From Saprospiraceae bacterium (GTDB taxonomy: Bacteria; Bacteroidota; Bacteroidia; Chitinophagales; Saprospiraceae): a stretch of 64,000 nucleotides of DNA. Position 1 is the stretch's first letter. Each line of letters starts with the position of its first letter. This document shows, piece by piece, positions 43,781 to 52,395 of this stretch. Where the stretch lies: positions 1 to 64,000 of the forward strand of contig JALHOZ010000009.1 of NCBI GenBank assembly GCA_022842725.1, given 5' to 3'. The notes beneath the pieces are model-generated. The model searched no databases. It was not told the origin of the DNA and saw nothing but the letters and a program-made list of their open reading frames with translations. Position numbers and translations under genes: made by a program.

Positions 43781-45448
43781 TTATGACAACCTTTGTAAAG
43801 CATAATCATAAGCATCTTTGGTAGACATAAAACTATGTTCTGATTTTACCATTTTGGTCAGTCCGCTTTTGTTGAGCAAATCTTTTACCGGACCGATCAG
43901 ATTGGCAAAAAGAAAAGTAATGCCTTCCGCTTCCAACTCGGCATGCAGATCCATCAAAGCATGTACAGCCGTAGAGTCCACAATACAAACCGGCGAAGCA
44001 TCGAGGATAAAAAATTTGGGATTTTTGCGACCCGCTATGAGTTGGTGAACGTTGTCTTTAAAAAAATTGCTGTTGGCAAAATATAACTGGGCGTCAAACC
44101 GCATGATGATGATTTCATCCCGGGTGGTTGCACCCGGAAATCTGAGGATATTCCGGAAATCTTTACCTTCATTGAGTTGACCCAATTCTGCAAAATGCGG
44201 ATAAGAAACGCGGTACACCAAAACGGCAATGGATAAGATAACACCCAAAATAATACCTTCTTCAATGCCCAATACAAGGGTACCCAAAGCTGATGCCATA
44301 AACAAATAAAAATCCGTTTTGTCAGCATGAAACAGGTGTTTGGCTTCTTTGACATCTATCAGACCATAAACGGCGACAATAATAATAGCTGCCAGCACAG
44401 AATTGGGCAAATAATAAAAATAAGAGGTAAAAAACAACAGGGTCAGGATGATCAAAACAGCACTGATGAGTGATGCCAAACCTGTTTTGGCACCTGCCTG
44501 ATCATTGACAGCTGTCCTTGAAAATCCTCCGGTGACCGGAAAAGATTTAAAAAACGACCCGGCGATATTGGCAACGCCAAGGGCCACCAATTCCTGATTT
44601 GCGTCCAGTTTATAATTTTTATGTTTGGCATGAATGGCTTTCGCTACAGCTATAGATTCCATAAATCCAACAAATGCGATGGTCAGCGCCGTCGGTACAA
44701 TACTGTTTATGGTCGAAAAATCCATCGCTAACATACTGAAAGATGGTAGTCCTCCCGGAATTTCTCCCACAATTTTGACACCCTGATCAAAAAGACCGGC
44801 AAAATAGACAACCAATATACCCAAAACCACCACCACCAAAGGTCCGGGAATCATTTTGTGTATTTTTTTGACCACAATCAGTACGCCCACAGATACCAGA
44901 CCGATGATAAAGGTTGCCGGATGGGTCTGGCCGATATTTTCAAAAATTTGGGTCGCTATATCGAGAAATTTTTCGCCGCTGACTTTGATTCCCAACAAAT
45001 GTTTAAATTGACTCATAGCAATAATAATCGCTGCTGCGGAGGTAAATCCTGCGATCACGGGATGGGAAAGGAAATTGACCAGAAAACCCAATCTGAAGAT
45101 ACCCATCGAAAACTGAATGATGCCTACCATAAAAGCCAGTAAAATAGCGATGGCAATGTACTGTTCGCTGCCGGCAGCTGCGAGATGGCCGATTCCGCTT
45201 GAGATCAGTAAACTGACCATGGCTACCGGACCGACAGACAACTGACGGGAAGTGCCCATCAAAGCATATATGATCAAAGGAATGGTCACCGCATATAATC
45301 CATAGATAGGAGGCAATCCGGCTAACATGGAATAAGCCATGCCCTGAGGTATCAGCATAACACCTACCGTGAGACCTGCAGAGATGTCGCCGCTGAGCCA
45401 TTTTTCATCATAATTTTTGATCCAGGCCAAAGAAGGAATATATTTCAT
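43781..45448 (-). CDS. SulP family inorganic anion transporter with STAS domain
   Basis: A 555-residue membrane protein from the preferred ATG (M-K-Y-I-P-S-L); the frame continues 17 codons upstream but those cover the -7 element region and are unlikely to be translated. About 10-12 membrane helices run to residue 400, with the SulP signature I-P-Q-G-M-A-Y-S-M-L-A-G-L-P-P near residue 40. A STAS domain forms the C-terminus (about 430-550, D-A-S-P-V-C-I-V-D-S-T-A). Family members carry sulfate, bicarbonate or other anions. It is divergent from the sulfur-oxidation run and shares its operator type, so sulfate (uptake or release) is a likely substrate. Confidence 0.93.
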   Translation of the reverse strand: MKYIPSLAWIKNYDEKWLSGDISAGLTVGVMLIPQGMAYSMLAGLPPIYGLYAVTIPLIIYALMGTSRQLSVGPVAMVSLLISSGIGHLAAAGSEQYIAIAILLAFMVGIIQFSMGIFRLGFLVNFLSHPVIAGFTSAAAIIIAMSQFKHLLGIKVSGEKFLDIATQIFENIGQTHPATFIIGLVSVGVLIVVKKIHKMIPGPLVVVVLGILVVYFAGLFDQGVKIVGEIPGGLPSFSMLAMDFSTINSIVPTALTIAFVGFMESIAVAKAIHAKHKNYKLDANQELVALGVANIAGSFFKSFPVTGGFSRTAVNDQAGAKTGLASLISAVLIILTLLFFTSYFYYLPNSVLAAIIIVAVYGLIDVKEAKHLFHADKTDFYLFMASALGTLVLGIEEGIILGVILSIAVLVYRVSYPHFAELGQLNEGKDFRNILRFPGATTRDEIIIMRFDAQLYFANSNFFKDNVHQLIAGRKNPKFFILDASPVCIVDSTAVHALMDLHAELEAEGITFLFANLIGPVKDLLNKSGLTKMVKSEHSFMSTKDAYDYALQRLS

Positions 45449-45496
45449 ATGTGTATTTATAGGATGATAAAATGATTTTTGTTTGTTAAAACGTGG

Positions 45497-45541
45497 CAAA
45501 AGTAGAGGTTTTGACTATTTTTTTTGTGTGACAACTGTTAC
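45497..45541 (-). promoter_or_regulatory. Promoter and operator of the SulP gene
   Basis: On the minus strand: GTAAC-AGTT-GTCAC (45541-45528), 23 nt, then TACTTTTG (45504-45497), then 48 nt to the ATG. Same layout as the two MBL/rhodanese promoters. Confidence 0.6.
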
Positions 45542-45577
45542 AGTAGCCATTATTGTGACCTCGATTTGAAAAAAAAT

Positions 45578-45591
45578 ATGATCTGAATCAT
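45578..45591. promoter_or_regulatory. FNR-like palindrome ATGAT-N4-ATCAT
   Basis: ATGATCTGAATCAT, between the divergent SulP and MBL/rhodanese promoters. The same ends with a different spacer occur at 25390-25403. Confidence 0.4.
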
Positions 45592-45597
45592 CATTAG

Positions 45598-45641
45598 GTA
45601 ACATTTGTTACAGCATAAATTTTTTGTCCTTCCTACTTTTG
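45598..45641 (+). promoter_or_regulatory. Promoter and operator of the sulfur-oxidation gene run
   Basis: Perfect inverted repeat GTAAC-ATTT-GTTAC (45598-45611), 22 nt, then TACTTTTG (45634-45641), then 23 nt to the ATG. If transcription starts 5-7 nt after the -7 element the box is centred near -41 to -43, the class II activator position. Confidence 0.7.
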
Positions 45642-45664
45642 CACAAACAAATAAATTATAGAAT

Positions 45665-47056
45665 ATGTTATTTCAACACATTTATGACAAAAGTTTGGCT
45701 CAGGCCAGTTATTTGATTGGTTGTCAAAAAGCAGGTGTAGCCGCTGTCATTGATCCGAAAAGAGATGTGGATACCTATATTGATATTGCGAAACAAAACA
45801 ATATGAAGATTACCCACATATTTGAAACCCACATTCATGCTGATTTTTTATCCGGTTCGAGAGAATTGGCCGCATTAACCGGAGCTGATATGTATCTGTC
45901 TGATGAAGGCGGACCGGACTGGCAATATCAGTTTCCGCACAAAGGCGTTAAAAACGGTGATCAGATAAAAATCGGCAATCTTATATTTGAAATCATTCAC
46001 ACACCGGGACATACGCCGGAAAGTATCAGTATTTTATTGACGGACACACCTGCCAGCAAAGAGCCGGTGATGTTGTTTACCGGAGATTTTGTATTTGTCG
46101 GTGACGTCGGAAGACCTGACCTACTGGAAAAAGCAGCAGGAATCAAAGGAACTCAGGATGCCGGAGCACTACAAATGTATGAATCGATCAAAAAATTTGA
46201 TGAATTGCCGGATTATCTTCAGGTTTGGCCGGGGCACGGTGCAGGATCTGCATGTGGTAAAGCTTTGGGTGCCGTTCCGAGCACAACTGTAGGATACGAA
46301 AAAATAAGAAACTGGGCTTTACAATACAAAGACAACAAAGGTGGATTTGTCGATTATCTGTTGTCAGATCAGCCTGAACCGCCTAAGTATTTTGCCATGA
46401 TGAAGACCCTTAATAAAGTGGACAGACCATTGCTTACATCTGTGCCTTCTCAAAAACTTCTTTCATCTGCAGAATTGAAGGCTGCAATGGAAAAAGGTGT
46501 AAAAGTCATCGATGCCAGAAATAAAGTCGATTTTGCCAATGGATTCATTCCGGGAAGTATCAATATTCAGGGTAATAATGCTTTTGCAACGTGGGCAGGT
46601 TGGTTTTTGAAATATGACGAACCATTCATTTTATTGGCTGATGAATCCCAATTGGAAGATTTGACCAGAAAATTGATGCGTATCGGACTCGATAAGGTAA
46701 TGGGTTATATTCCATCGACAAACGTGTATGAAGGTTCATTACAAACTGTAAAAATGATCGGATTTGACGATTTCAAAACCAAAACAAACAGTGGTACGAC
46801 CCAAATCGTGGATCTCAGAGGTGACTCAGAATATAAAGCCGGTCACATCAAAGGAGCAGACCATGTGTTTGTGGGAACCTTACCTGAAAATTTGTCTAAG
46901 ATTGACAAAAACAAAGACGTAATCATTCATTGCCAGGGAGGTGACAGAGCTTCAATAGCCTATTCTATACTGGCAAAAGAAGGATTTAATAATATTACCA
47001 ATTATTCTCCGGGTATGAACGAATGGGTTGCCAAAGGAGAAGCCGTTGAAAATTAA
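45665..47056 (+). CDS. MBL-fold persulfide dioxygenase-like protein with two rhodanese domains
   Basis: A 463-residue paralogue of the protein at 23803-25212. The MBL domain has F-E-T-H-I-H-A-D-F-L-S-G, H-T-P-G-H-T and T-G-D-F-V-F-V-G-D-V-G-R-P-D. The first rhodanese domain lacks the catalytic cysteine (V-I-D-A-R-N-K-V-D-F); the second has I-H-C-Q-G-G-D-R-A-S. It likely oxidises glutathione- or low-molecular-weight persulfides to sulfite in the cytosol. First gene of a plus-strand sulfur run with the clearest operator. The next gene starts 40 nt downstream. Confidence 0.92.
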   Translation: MLFQHIYDKSLAQASYLIGCQKAGVAAVIDPKRDVDTYIDIAKQNNMKITHIFETHIHADFLSGSRELAALTGADMYLSDEGGPDWQYQFPHKGVKNGDQIKIGNLIFEIIHTPGHTPESISILLTDTPASKEPVMLFTGDFVFVGDVGRPDLLEKAAGIKGTQDAGALQMYESIKKFDELPDYLQVWPGHGAGSACGKALGAVPSTTVGYEKIRNWALQYKDNKGGFVDYLLSDQPEPPKYFAMMKTLNKVDRPLLTSVPSQKLLSSAELKAAMEKGVKVIDARNKVDFANGFIPGSINIQGNNAFATWAGWFLKYDEPFILLADESQLEDLTRKLMRIGLDKVMGYIPSTNVYEGSLQTVKMIGFDDFKTKTNSGTTQIVDLRGDSEYKAGHIKGADHVFVGTLPENLSKIDKNKDVIIHCQGGDRASIAYSILAKEGFNNITNYSPGMNEWVAKGEAVEN

Positions 47057-47096
47057 TAAAATTTGCCTATCTTTAGCCATCCATATAAATATTGAC

Positions 47097-48311
47097 ATGT
47101 TACCATTTTTAAAAAAGATTTTAAATAAACCGGATGATACGACCTTACTTCCCGGAGCTGTTTTTGTTGACGTACGAAGCAAAAATGAATTTGCATCGGG
47201 ACATTTGCCGGGAGCATGGAACATTCCGCTCGAACAGGTAGAATCTCAGGCCGCAAACCTTAAAGGTCATCCACAGGTGGTTGTGTATTGCAGAAGTGGC
47301 AACAGAAGCGCTCATGCCAAAAAAATCCTGATTTCTTCAGGTTTGAGCCATGTTGTTGACGGAGGTTCGCTGCCAGATGCAAAATCATTAGCTGAAAAAG
47401 CCGGGATTAAGATCGACGAACTCGTCAAAGAGACGTTACCCGCTGTATCACCGGCAGTGGCATCCCTGAAAGACGAAAATGTCCTGAAAGTATTGATACC
47501 CACTGACTTTTCTGTTCAGGCAGATTTTTCTTACCTTTTGGTAAGAAATCTGGAAGAACATCTTTCTGTGGATATTCATTTTTTACATGTTCTGGATTTT
47601 CCGGACACGGTGACCTTGGATGGAAACGGGAATATCGAAACCTGCGGTGAGATTGATATTGATTATGTCAATGGACAAAAAAGAATTGCTGATGCAAAGC
47701 TCAACCAGTTGAAAGTATTGTACGGAGAATCCGTTTCCATACATTTGCAATTCGGTAAAGTCACGGATACCATCATTGAGTTTGCCGAATCAAACCAGTA
47801 CGATCTCATCGTTATGGGAACCAAAGGCGTTTGGGGCGTCAAAGAAAAAATTGCCTCGACGGAAGCCCAGATGGTTGCCAGAAGATCGAATATTCCTTTA
47901 CTTTCATTAATGTGCGACAGATCGGATCTGGTCATCAAAGATATATTGTTTGTTCATGATTTTATGGAAAATGACCATACGGATATTCCGCTTATGCAGA
48001 CGTTTTCAAAATATTTTGATGCAGCCTATCACATGTTGTACATACACAATGATTTGGCAGTTGATCCGCAAAAAGTACATGAAAATATCCGGAAACATGC
48101 AGAAGCGCACAACCTTACTAACTGGTACGGACATATAGTTGTGGCACCGGATGTGGAAACAGGGGTCAATGAATTTCTGAAAACACAGGATGCCGATATG
48201 GTTTTTATCGGAACCCACGGAAAAGGTGGATTTTTCCACAAAAGTGCGGCGGAATCGCTGATAAAACATTTATTTAAACCCATTATTACCTTTCATTTTA
48301 ATACCAAATGA
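47097..48311 (+). CDS. Rhodanese-UspA fusion protein
   Basis: About 404 residues from the ATG at 47097 (the frame opens upstream inside the previous gene; this start avoids overlap). Residues 15-105 are a rhodanese domain with an intact active loop V-V-Y-C-R-S-G-N-R-S. Residues 130-270 and 280-400 are two universal-stress-protein-like domains: the first has D-L-I-V-M-G-T-K-G-V-W-G, the second D-M-V-F-I-G-T-H-G-K-G-G. Fusing a sulfur-transfer domain to nucleotide-binding stress domains is unusual. It may couple sulfane-sulfur load to a regulatory state (inference). It overlaps the next gene by 4 nt. Confidence 0.88.
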   Translation: MLPFLKKILNKPDDTTLLPGAVFVDVRSKNEFASGHLPGAWNIPLEQVESQAANLKGHPQVVVYCRSGNRSAHAKKILISSGLSHVVDGGSLPDAKSLAEKAGIKIDELVKETLPAVSPAVASLKDENVLKVLIPTDFSVQADFSYLLVRNLEEHLSVDIHFLHVLDFPDTVTLDGNGNIETCGEIDIDYVNGQKRIADAKLNQLKVLYGESVSIHLQFGKVTDTIIEFAESNQYDLIVMGTKGVWGVKEKIASTEAQMVARRSNIPLLSLMCDRSDLVIKDILFVHDFMENDHTDIPLMQTFSKYFDAAYHMLYIHNDLAVDPQKVHENIRKHAEAHNLTNWYGHIVVAPDVETGVNEFLKTQDADMVFIGTHGKGGFFHKSAAESLIKHLFKPIITFHFNTK

Positions 48312-48874
48312 TACAAATGAGTGAATTTTTTACACAAAGTTGGCCCTGGTGGTTTTCAGGCCTGATTATATCTTCGATCATGTTTCTTTTGTTGTTTTTT
48401 GGTCAGTCTTTTGGATTTTCATCCAATTTGCGGACTATTTGTGCAGCAGCCGGAGCAGGTAAAACAGTAGGATTTTTTAATTTTAACTGGAAAAGTCAAA
48501 TGTGGAACATTGTGTTCCTCACAGGAGCCATCATGGGTGGGTTTATTTCCGGAACCGTTTTAAAAAATGACAATCCGGTAGAAATTTCGGAGGCTACCAA
48601 GCAGGATCTGGCGGAATTAGGCTTCAGCGAGCCAAAAGGCATGCAGCCTGAAGAGTTATTTAGTCTTGAGTCAGCTTTTGGTCTGAAGAGTTTTATTCTT
48701 TTGGCACTGGGAGGACTTATGGTCGGGTTTGGAAGCAGATATGCAGGAGGTTGTACATCAGGACATGCCATCAGTGGTTTGTCTGATCTTCAGTGGCCTT
48801 CATTGATTGCCGTCATCGGCTTTTTTGCCGGAGGTTTGATCATGACCCACCTGTTATTTCCTATTATTTTTTAA
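48308..48874 (+). CDS. YeeE/YedE family membrane protein, first half
   Basis: A 188-residue protein with about four or five membrane helices. It has the family block G-S-R-Y-A-G-G-C-T-S-G-H-A-I-S-G near residue 143, containing the conserved cysteine that binds sulfur compounds in thiosulfate transporters of this family. In Bacteroidota and Proteobacteria the transporter is often split into two adjacent genes, as here. Likely role: uptake of thiosulfate or another sulfane-sulfur compound into the cytoplasm. Start overlaps the rhodanese-UspA stop (ATGA). Confidence 0.9.
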   Translation: MIQMSEFFTQSWPWWFSGLIISSIMFLLLFFGQSFGFSSNLRTICAAAGAGKTVGFFNFNWKSQMWNIVFLTGAIMGGFISGTVLKNDNPVEISEATKQDLAELGFSEPKGMQPEELFSLESAFGLKSFILLALGGLMVGFGSRYAGGCTSGHAISGLSDLQWPSLIAVIGFFAGGLIMTHLLFPIIF

Positions 48875-48886
48875 AGACATTACAAC

Positions 48887-49300
48887 ATGAAGTTAATAAA
48901 ATTTTTAATAGCCGGGATCATTTTTGGCATTGTCATGGCAAAATCTGAAGCCATTTCATGGTTCAGAATCCAGGAAATGTTTCGGTTTCAGGCTTTTCAC
49001 ATGTATGGTATCATCGGTGTTGCCGTAGTTTTAGGTGTCATTGGCGTTTATTTGATTAAAAAATTCAAATTGCGCGATATCAGTGGTAATCCGATTGTTT
49101 TTTATCCCAAGGACAAATCAATCATAAGATATCTTATCGGCGGAAGTATATTTGGTATGGGTTGGGCTTTGAGCGGAGCTTGTCCCGGACCGATGGTGGT
49201 AAATATCGGATACGGTTATTTGTCTATGGTGATCGTATTTGCTTTTGCCGTGGTAGGAACCTACCTGTACGGTGTCATCAGAAATCATTTACCACATTAA
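48887..49300 (+). CDS. YeeE/YedE family membrane protein, second half
   Basis: A 137-residue protein with four likely membrane helices. The conserved cysteine block is L-S-G-A-C-P-G-P-M-V-V-N-I-G. It follows the first half by 12 nt, and both are expected to form one transport unit. The pair sits directly upstream of the TsdA-like gene, in line with movement of thiosulfate or its products. Confidence 0.9.
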   Translation: MKLIKFLIAGIIFGIVMAKSEAISWFRIQEMFRFQAFHMYGIIGVAVVLGVIGVYLIKKFKLRDISGNPIVFYPKDKSIIRYLIGGSIFGMGWALSGACPGPMVVNIGYGYLSMVIVFAFAVVGTYLYGVIRNHLPH

Positions 49301-49546
49301 ACAATTTACACTACAAAAGCCCGGATGGTGAGACATGGATTCATTCTCTGTTCCAAACAGATGAATTTATCATGACGATTTTCCCAAAGAAAAAAGGAGA
49401 CAAGCTGACTCACAACATGCAGGTTTATTTTTTACAGCGCTATACAGGTTCTGCAGTATTTCCAAACGGAAGTCTACTGTTGTAACTTCATTTGTTTTGA
49501 TCAGTTACCAAAATTAAACAACCTATAAACAAATATTTTTTGAAAC
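49301..49546. other. 246-nt gap in the sulfur run
   Basis: A 37-codon frame from the ATG at 49372 (M-T-I-F-P-K-K-K-G-D) ends at 49485; in-frame upstream codons read D-G-E-T-W-I-H-S-L-F. It may be a gene remnant or part of the leader of the next gene. A GTAAC near 49483 and a GTTAC near 49504 do not have the 4-nt spacing of the operator, and I see no clear -7 element. Confidence 0.35.
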
Positions 49547-50608
49547 ATGATACCTGAAAATTCTAAGTCCCCGGTGAATACCATAGGATTACTTCAAAAC
49601 CTCATTTACGTCATCCTGTTGGTATTGGTCATATTGATTTATTTTATTTATCTCATATATCAGGGAGGAGATCAACTTTTTCCGTTGCCCAAAAAATCAA
49701 CGGAAAGTCAGGAAATTGTGAAAGAAAAAGATATTTACACCAAAGATACGGACAGGTTTTGGTTGGCTCCTGATCCCGAAAGTATCAAAGGTTCTGCTTT
49801 GGAATCACAAATTTTATACGGTCGTGATCTCATCGTTCATACGGCTCAATATCTCGGACCCAAAGGCAGTGTGGCTCAGATTTCCAATGGAATGAATTGT
49901 CAGAATTGCCATTTGGATGCAGGTACTAAAATATTTGGTAACAATTACGGATCGGTAGCCTCCATTTACCCGAAATTCAGACCAAGAAGCGGTTCTGTTG
50001 AAAATATTTACAAAAGAGTCAATGATTGTTTTGAAAGAAGCCTCAACGGTATGCCTTTAGATACCATGAGTAAAGAAATGCAGGCCATCAAAATGTATTT
50101 GTTGTTTTTGGGTAGTAATGTGGAAAAAGGAACAGTCGTAAAAGGTTCAGGTCTCAAAGACATGCCTTTTCTTGACCGGGCTGCTGACCCTGTCAGGGGC
50201 AACAAAATTTACATTGAAAAATGTGCATCATGTCACCTGAAGGACGGTTCCGGAATCAAAGCAGCAGATGGTATCGTATATACGTATCCGCCATTGTGGG
50301 GACAACATTCATACAATGATGCCGCAGGATTGTACAGACTATCCAATTTTGCAAAATATGTAAAATACAATATGCCTTTGGGAGCAACCTATGAAGCACC
50401 TCAACTAACAGATGAAGAGGCCTGGGATCTGGCGGCTTTTTTCAACAGTCAATCAAGACCTCACAAAGATACACCTGAAGACTGGCCGGATGTTTCCAAA
50501 AAGCCGATTGATCACCCATTTGGTCCTTACAGCGATTCTTTTGATCAGACACAACATAAATTTGGACCTTTTAAACCCATAGCGGAAGCCAGAAAAGCAC
50601 AAAAATAA
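49547..50608 (+). CDS. tsdA: TsdA-like di-haem thiosulfate dehydrogenase
   Basis: A 353-residue c-type cytochrome with an N-terminal membrane anchor (about residues 16-38). Two haem sites, C118-Q-N-C121-H122 and C226-A-S-C229-H230. Between them is V-N-D-C161-F-E-R-S-L-N-G, where the cysteine aligns by context with the axial cysteine ligand of TsdA. Other TsdA features are G-M-N-C-Q-N-C-H-L-D-A-G-T, Y-P-P-L-W-G, Y-N-D-A-A-G and the late E-A-W-D-L-A-A-F. TsdA joins two thiosulfates to tetrathionate or does the reverse, in the periplasm. The anchor would hold it at the inner membrane. Confidence 0.85.
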   Translation: MIPENSKSPVNTIGLLQNLIYVILLVLVILIYFIYLIYQGGDQLFPLPKKSTESQEIVKEKDIYTKDTDRFWLAPDPESIKGSALESQILYGRDLIVHTAQYLGPKGSVAQISNGMNCQNCHLDAGTKIFGNNYGSVASIYPKFRPRSGSVENIYKRVNDCFERSLNGMPLDTMSKEMQAIKMYLLFLGSNVEKGTVVKGSGLKDMPFLDRAADPVRGNKIYIEKCASCHLKDGSGIKAADGIVYTYPPLWGQHSYNDAAGLYRLSNFAKYVKYNMPLGATYEAPQLTDEEAWDLAAFFNSQSRPHKDTPEDWPDVSKKPIDHPFGPYSDSFDQTQHKFGPFKPIAEARKAQK

Positions 50609-50644
50609 ACATCCAATCATCTATCAACCTTTCAACCATCCTTT

Positions 50645-52327
50645 ATGAAACACAACAGACGTTCCTTTTTGAAAACAGTCGGAGCCGCAAGTGCCGGAGC
50701 CGGATTGTTAGCTTCGTCATTTACGGATGTCAGTTCCACTTTTGAAGATACCACGGAAGAAAACAACACAAAAAACTTTCAACTGACCATTTTGCAAACG
50801 ACGGATGTACATTGTCAGGTACATGCTCATGATGAATTGTTTTGGGAAAACGAACAGATCGTATTCAGAAAAACGGGTGGCTATGCACACTTCGCCGGCT
50901 ATCTCAAAAAAATGAGAAAGGATAAGAAACATCTTTTTCTGATGGACACCGGCGATATGTTTCAGGGAAGTGAACTTTCGGTAAAAACAACGGGAAAAGC
51001 GATTTCACCCATTCTCAATGCATTAAAATATGATTTGTATCTACCCGGAAACTGGGAAGTAATCTATGGTAAAAAAGAAATGCAACGTTTGTTGGGTGGA
51101 TTGCATGCACCAAAGGTGTGTGCCAATATGTACCATGATCTGGGAGAAGGAAAAAAAGGAGACCATATTTTTCCTCCGTATTATATTTGGAATGTGAATG
51201 GCGTGAAAATCGGATTTTTAGGATACACCGACCATCTTGTACCTATCCGGCAATCTCCCAATTACAGCAAAGGTATTTTGTATACCAAACCTGAAGAAAA
51301 TCTCGCGCATTTTGTTGACGTTTTACGAAATCAGGAACAATGTGCTTACGTAATCATTGTCGGTCATCTTGGTTTGTCCCAGCAGATTCATCTGTCCAAT
51401 CTGGAAGCTTGTTCGGGAGTGGATTATATTTTTGGAGGAGACACCCATGAAAGAGTGCGTAAACCTATTCAGGGCAAATATGCCAAAGTGGTGGAACCGG
51501 GAGCATTCGGATCATTTTGCGGAAGGTTGGAACTTACCATTGAAGATGGCAAAATTATCAAAGATTCCTATCACCTTGACGAAATCGCTGTTGAAAAATA
51601 CAAAGAAGATAAAGCCATAAAACAATTGGTAAACAATCTGGAAGGTCCTTATTTTGATGACATCAACAAAATTGTCGGATACAGCAAAATTCCGCTCTAC
51701 CGGTATTTTGTCATTGAAAACACCATTGACACCATGATTCTGGATGCACTCAGATGGAGATTGCCTGACATTGATGTGGTATTGTCCAATGGATTCAGAT
51801 TTTGTCCGCCAAGATCAACACCGGACAGCACCGGTCAGATTCCGATCACAAACGGTTATATTTTTGATATGTTGCCTGTCGATAGTTTTATCAGAACAGG
51901 TAAGGTGACCGGAAAACAGATCAAGGTTTGGTTGGAAAAAGAACTCAATAACGTTTTTGCCAAAGATGCTTCCAAAAGGTTTGGTGGATGGGTTACAAAA
52001 TTTCAGGGGATGAAAGTAAAATTTTATGCATTCCGGGAAGAAGGTCAAAGGGTTGATTCCGTTATCATTAAAGGCAAACCACTTGTTGAAGATTCAATTT
52101 ATTCTATCGCCGCCTGTGAAAGAGACGGAGACCCGGCAGATATGATTTGTCGTATTAAAAATGTCACAGATGCCCAAAATCAAAATTATACGCTTCATGA
52201 AAATATGAAAAGTTATCTGAAAGCATCTTCACCGGTAAACCCGGTACCTCAAAAAAATGCCATTGCCTTAGATGCTCCGGAAACATTGTTGACACAGGTT
52301 TATGGCGTAGATTATCAGTTTCATTGA
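50645..52327 (+). CDS. Tat-exported SoxB-like 5'-nucleotidase-family metallophosphoesterase
   Basis: A 560-residue periplasmic protein. The Tat signal has N-R-R-S-F-L-K at residues 4-10 and an A/G-rich core. Metal ligands of the 5'-nucleotidase/SoxB fold are visible: D54-x-H56, D104 in D-T-G-D-M-F-Q-G-S, N136 in G-N-W-E-V-I-Y-G, H241 in G-H-L-G, H268 in G-G-D-T-H. The G-N-W-E-V-I-Y-G block is midway between nucleotidases (G-N-H-E-F) and SoxB (G-H-W-E-F-T-Y-G). SoxB frees sulfate from a cysteine-bound thiosulfonate on SoxYZ, but no soxYZ is present here. Its place in the sulfur run favours a sulfur role; a nucleotidase is the alternative. Confidence 0.82.
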   Translation: MKHNRRSFLKTVGAASAGAGLLASSFTDVSSTFEDTTEENNTKNFQLTILQTTDVHCQVHAHDELFWENEQIVFRKTGGYAHFAGYLKKMRKDKKHLFLMDTGDMFQGSELSVKTTGKAISPILNALKYDLYLPGNWEVIYGKKEMQRLLGGLHAPKVCANMYHDLGEGKKGDHIFPPYYIWNVNGVKIGFLGYTDHLVPIRQSPNYSKGILYTKPEENLAHFVDVLRNQEQCAYVIIVGHLGLSQQIHLSNLEACSGVDYIFGGDTHERVRKPIQGKYAKVVEPGAFGSFCGRLELTIEDGKIIKDSYHLDEIAVEKYKEDKAIKQLVNNLEGPYFDDINKIVGYSKIPLYRYFVIENTIDTMILDALRWRLPDIDVVLSNGFRFCPPRSTPDSTGQIPITNGYIFDMLPVDSFIRTGKVTGKQIKVWLEKELNNVFAKDASKRFGGWVTKFQGMKVKFYAFREEGQRVDSVIIKGKPLVEDSIYSIAACERDGDPADMICRIKNVTDAQNQNYTLHENMKSYLKASSPVNPVPQKNAIALDAPETLLTQVYGVDYQFH

Positions 52328-52395
52328 TCTGAAACAAATGGTTCGCCAGATTAAAAAAGGATGTATGATCCTATTGCTCATTAAAAAAGGAAAAT

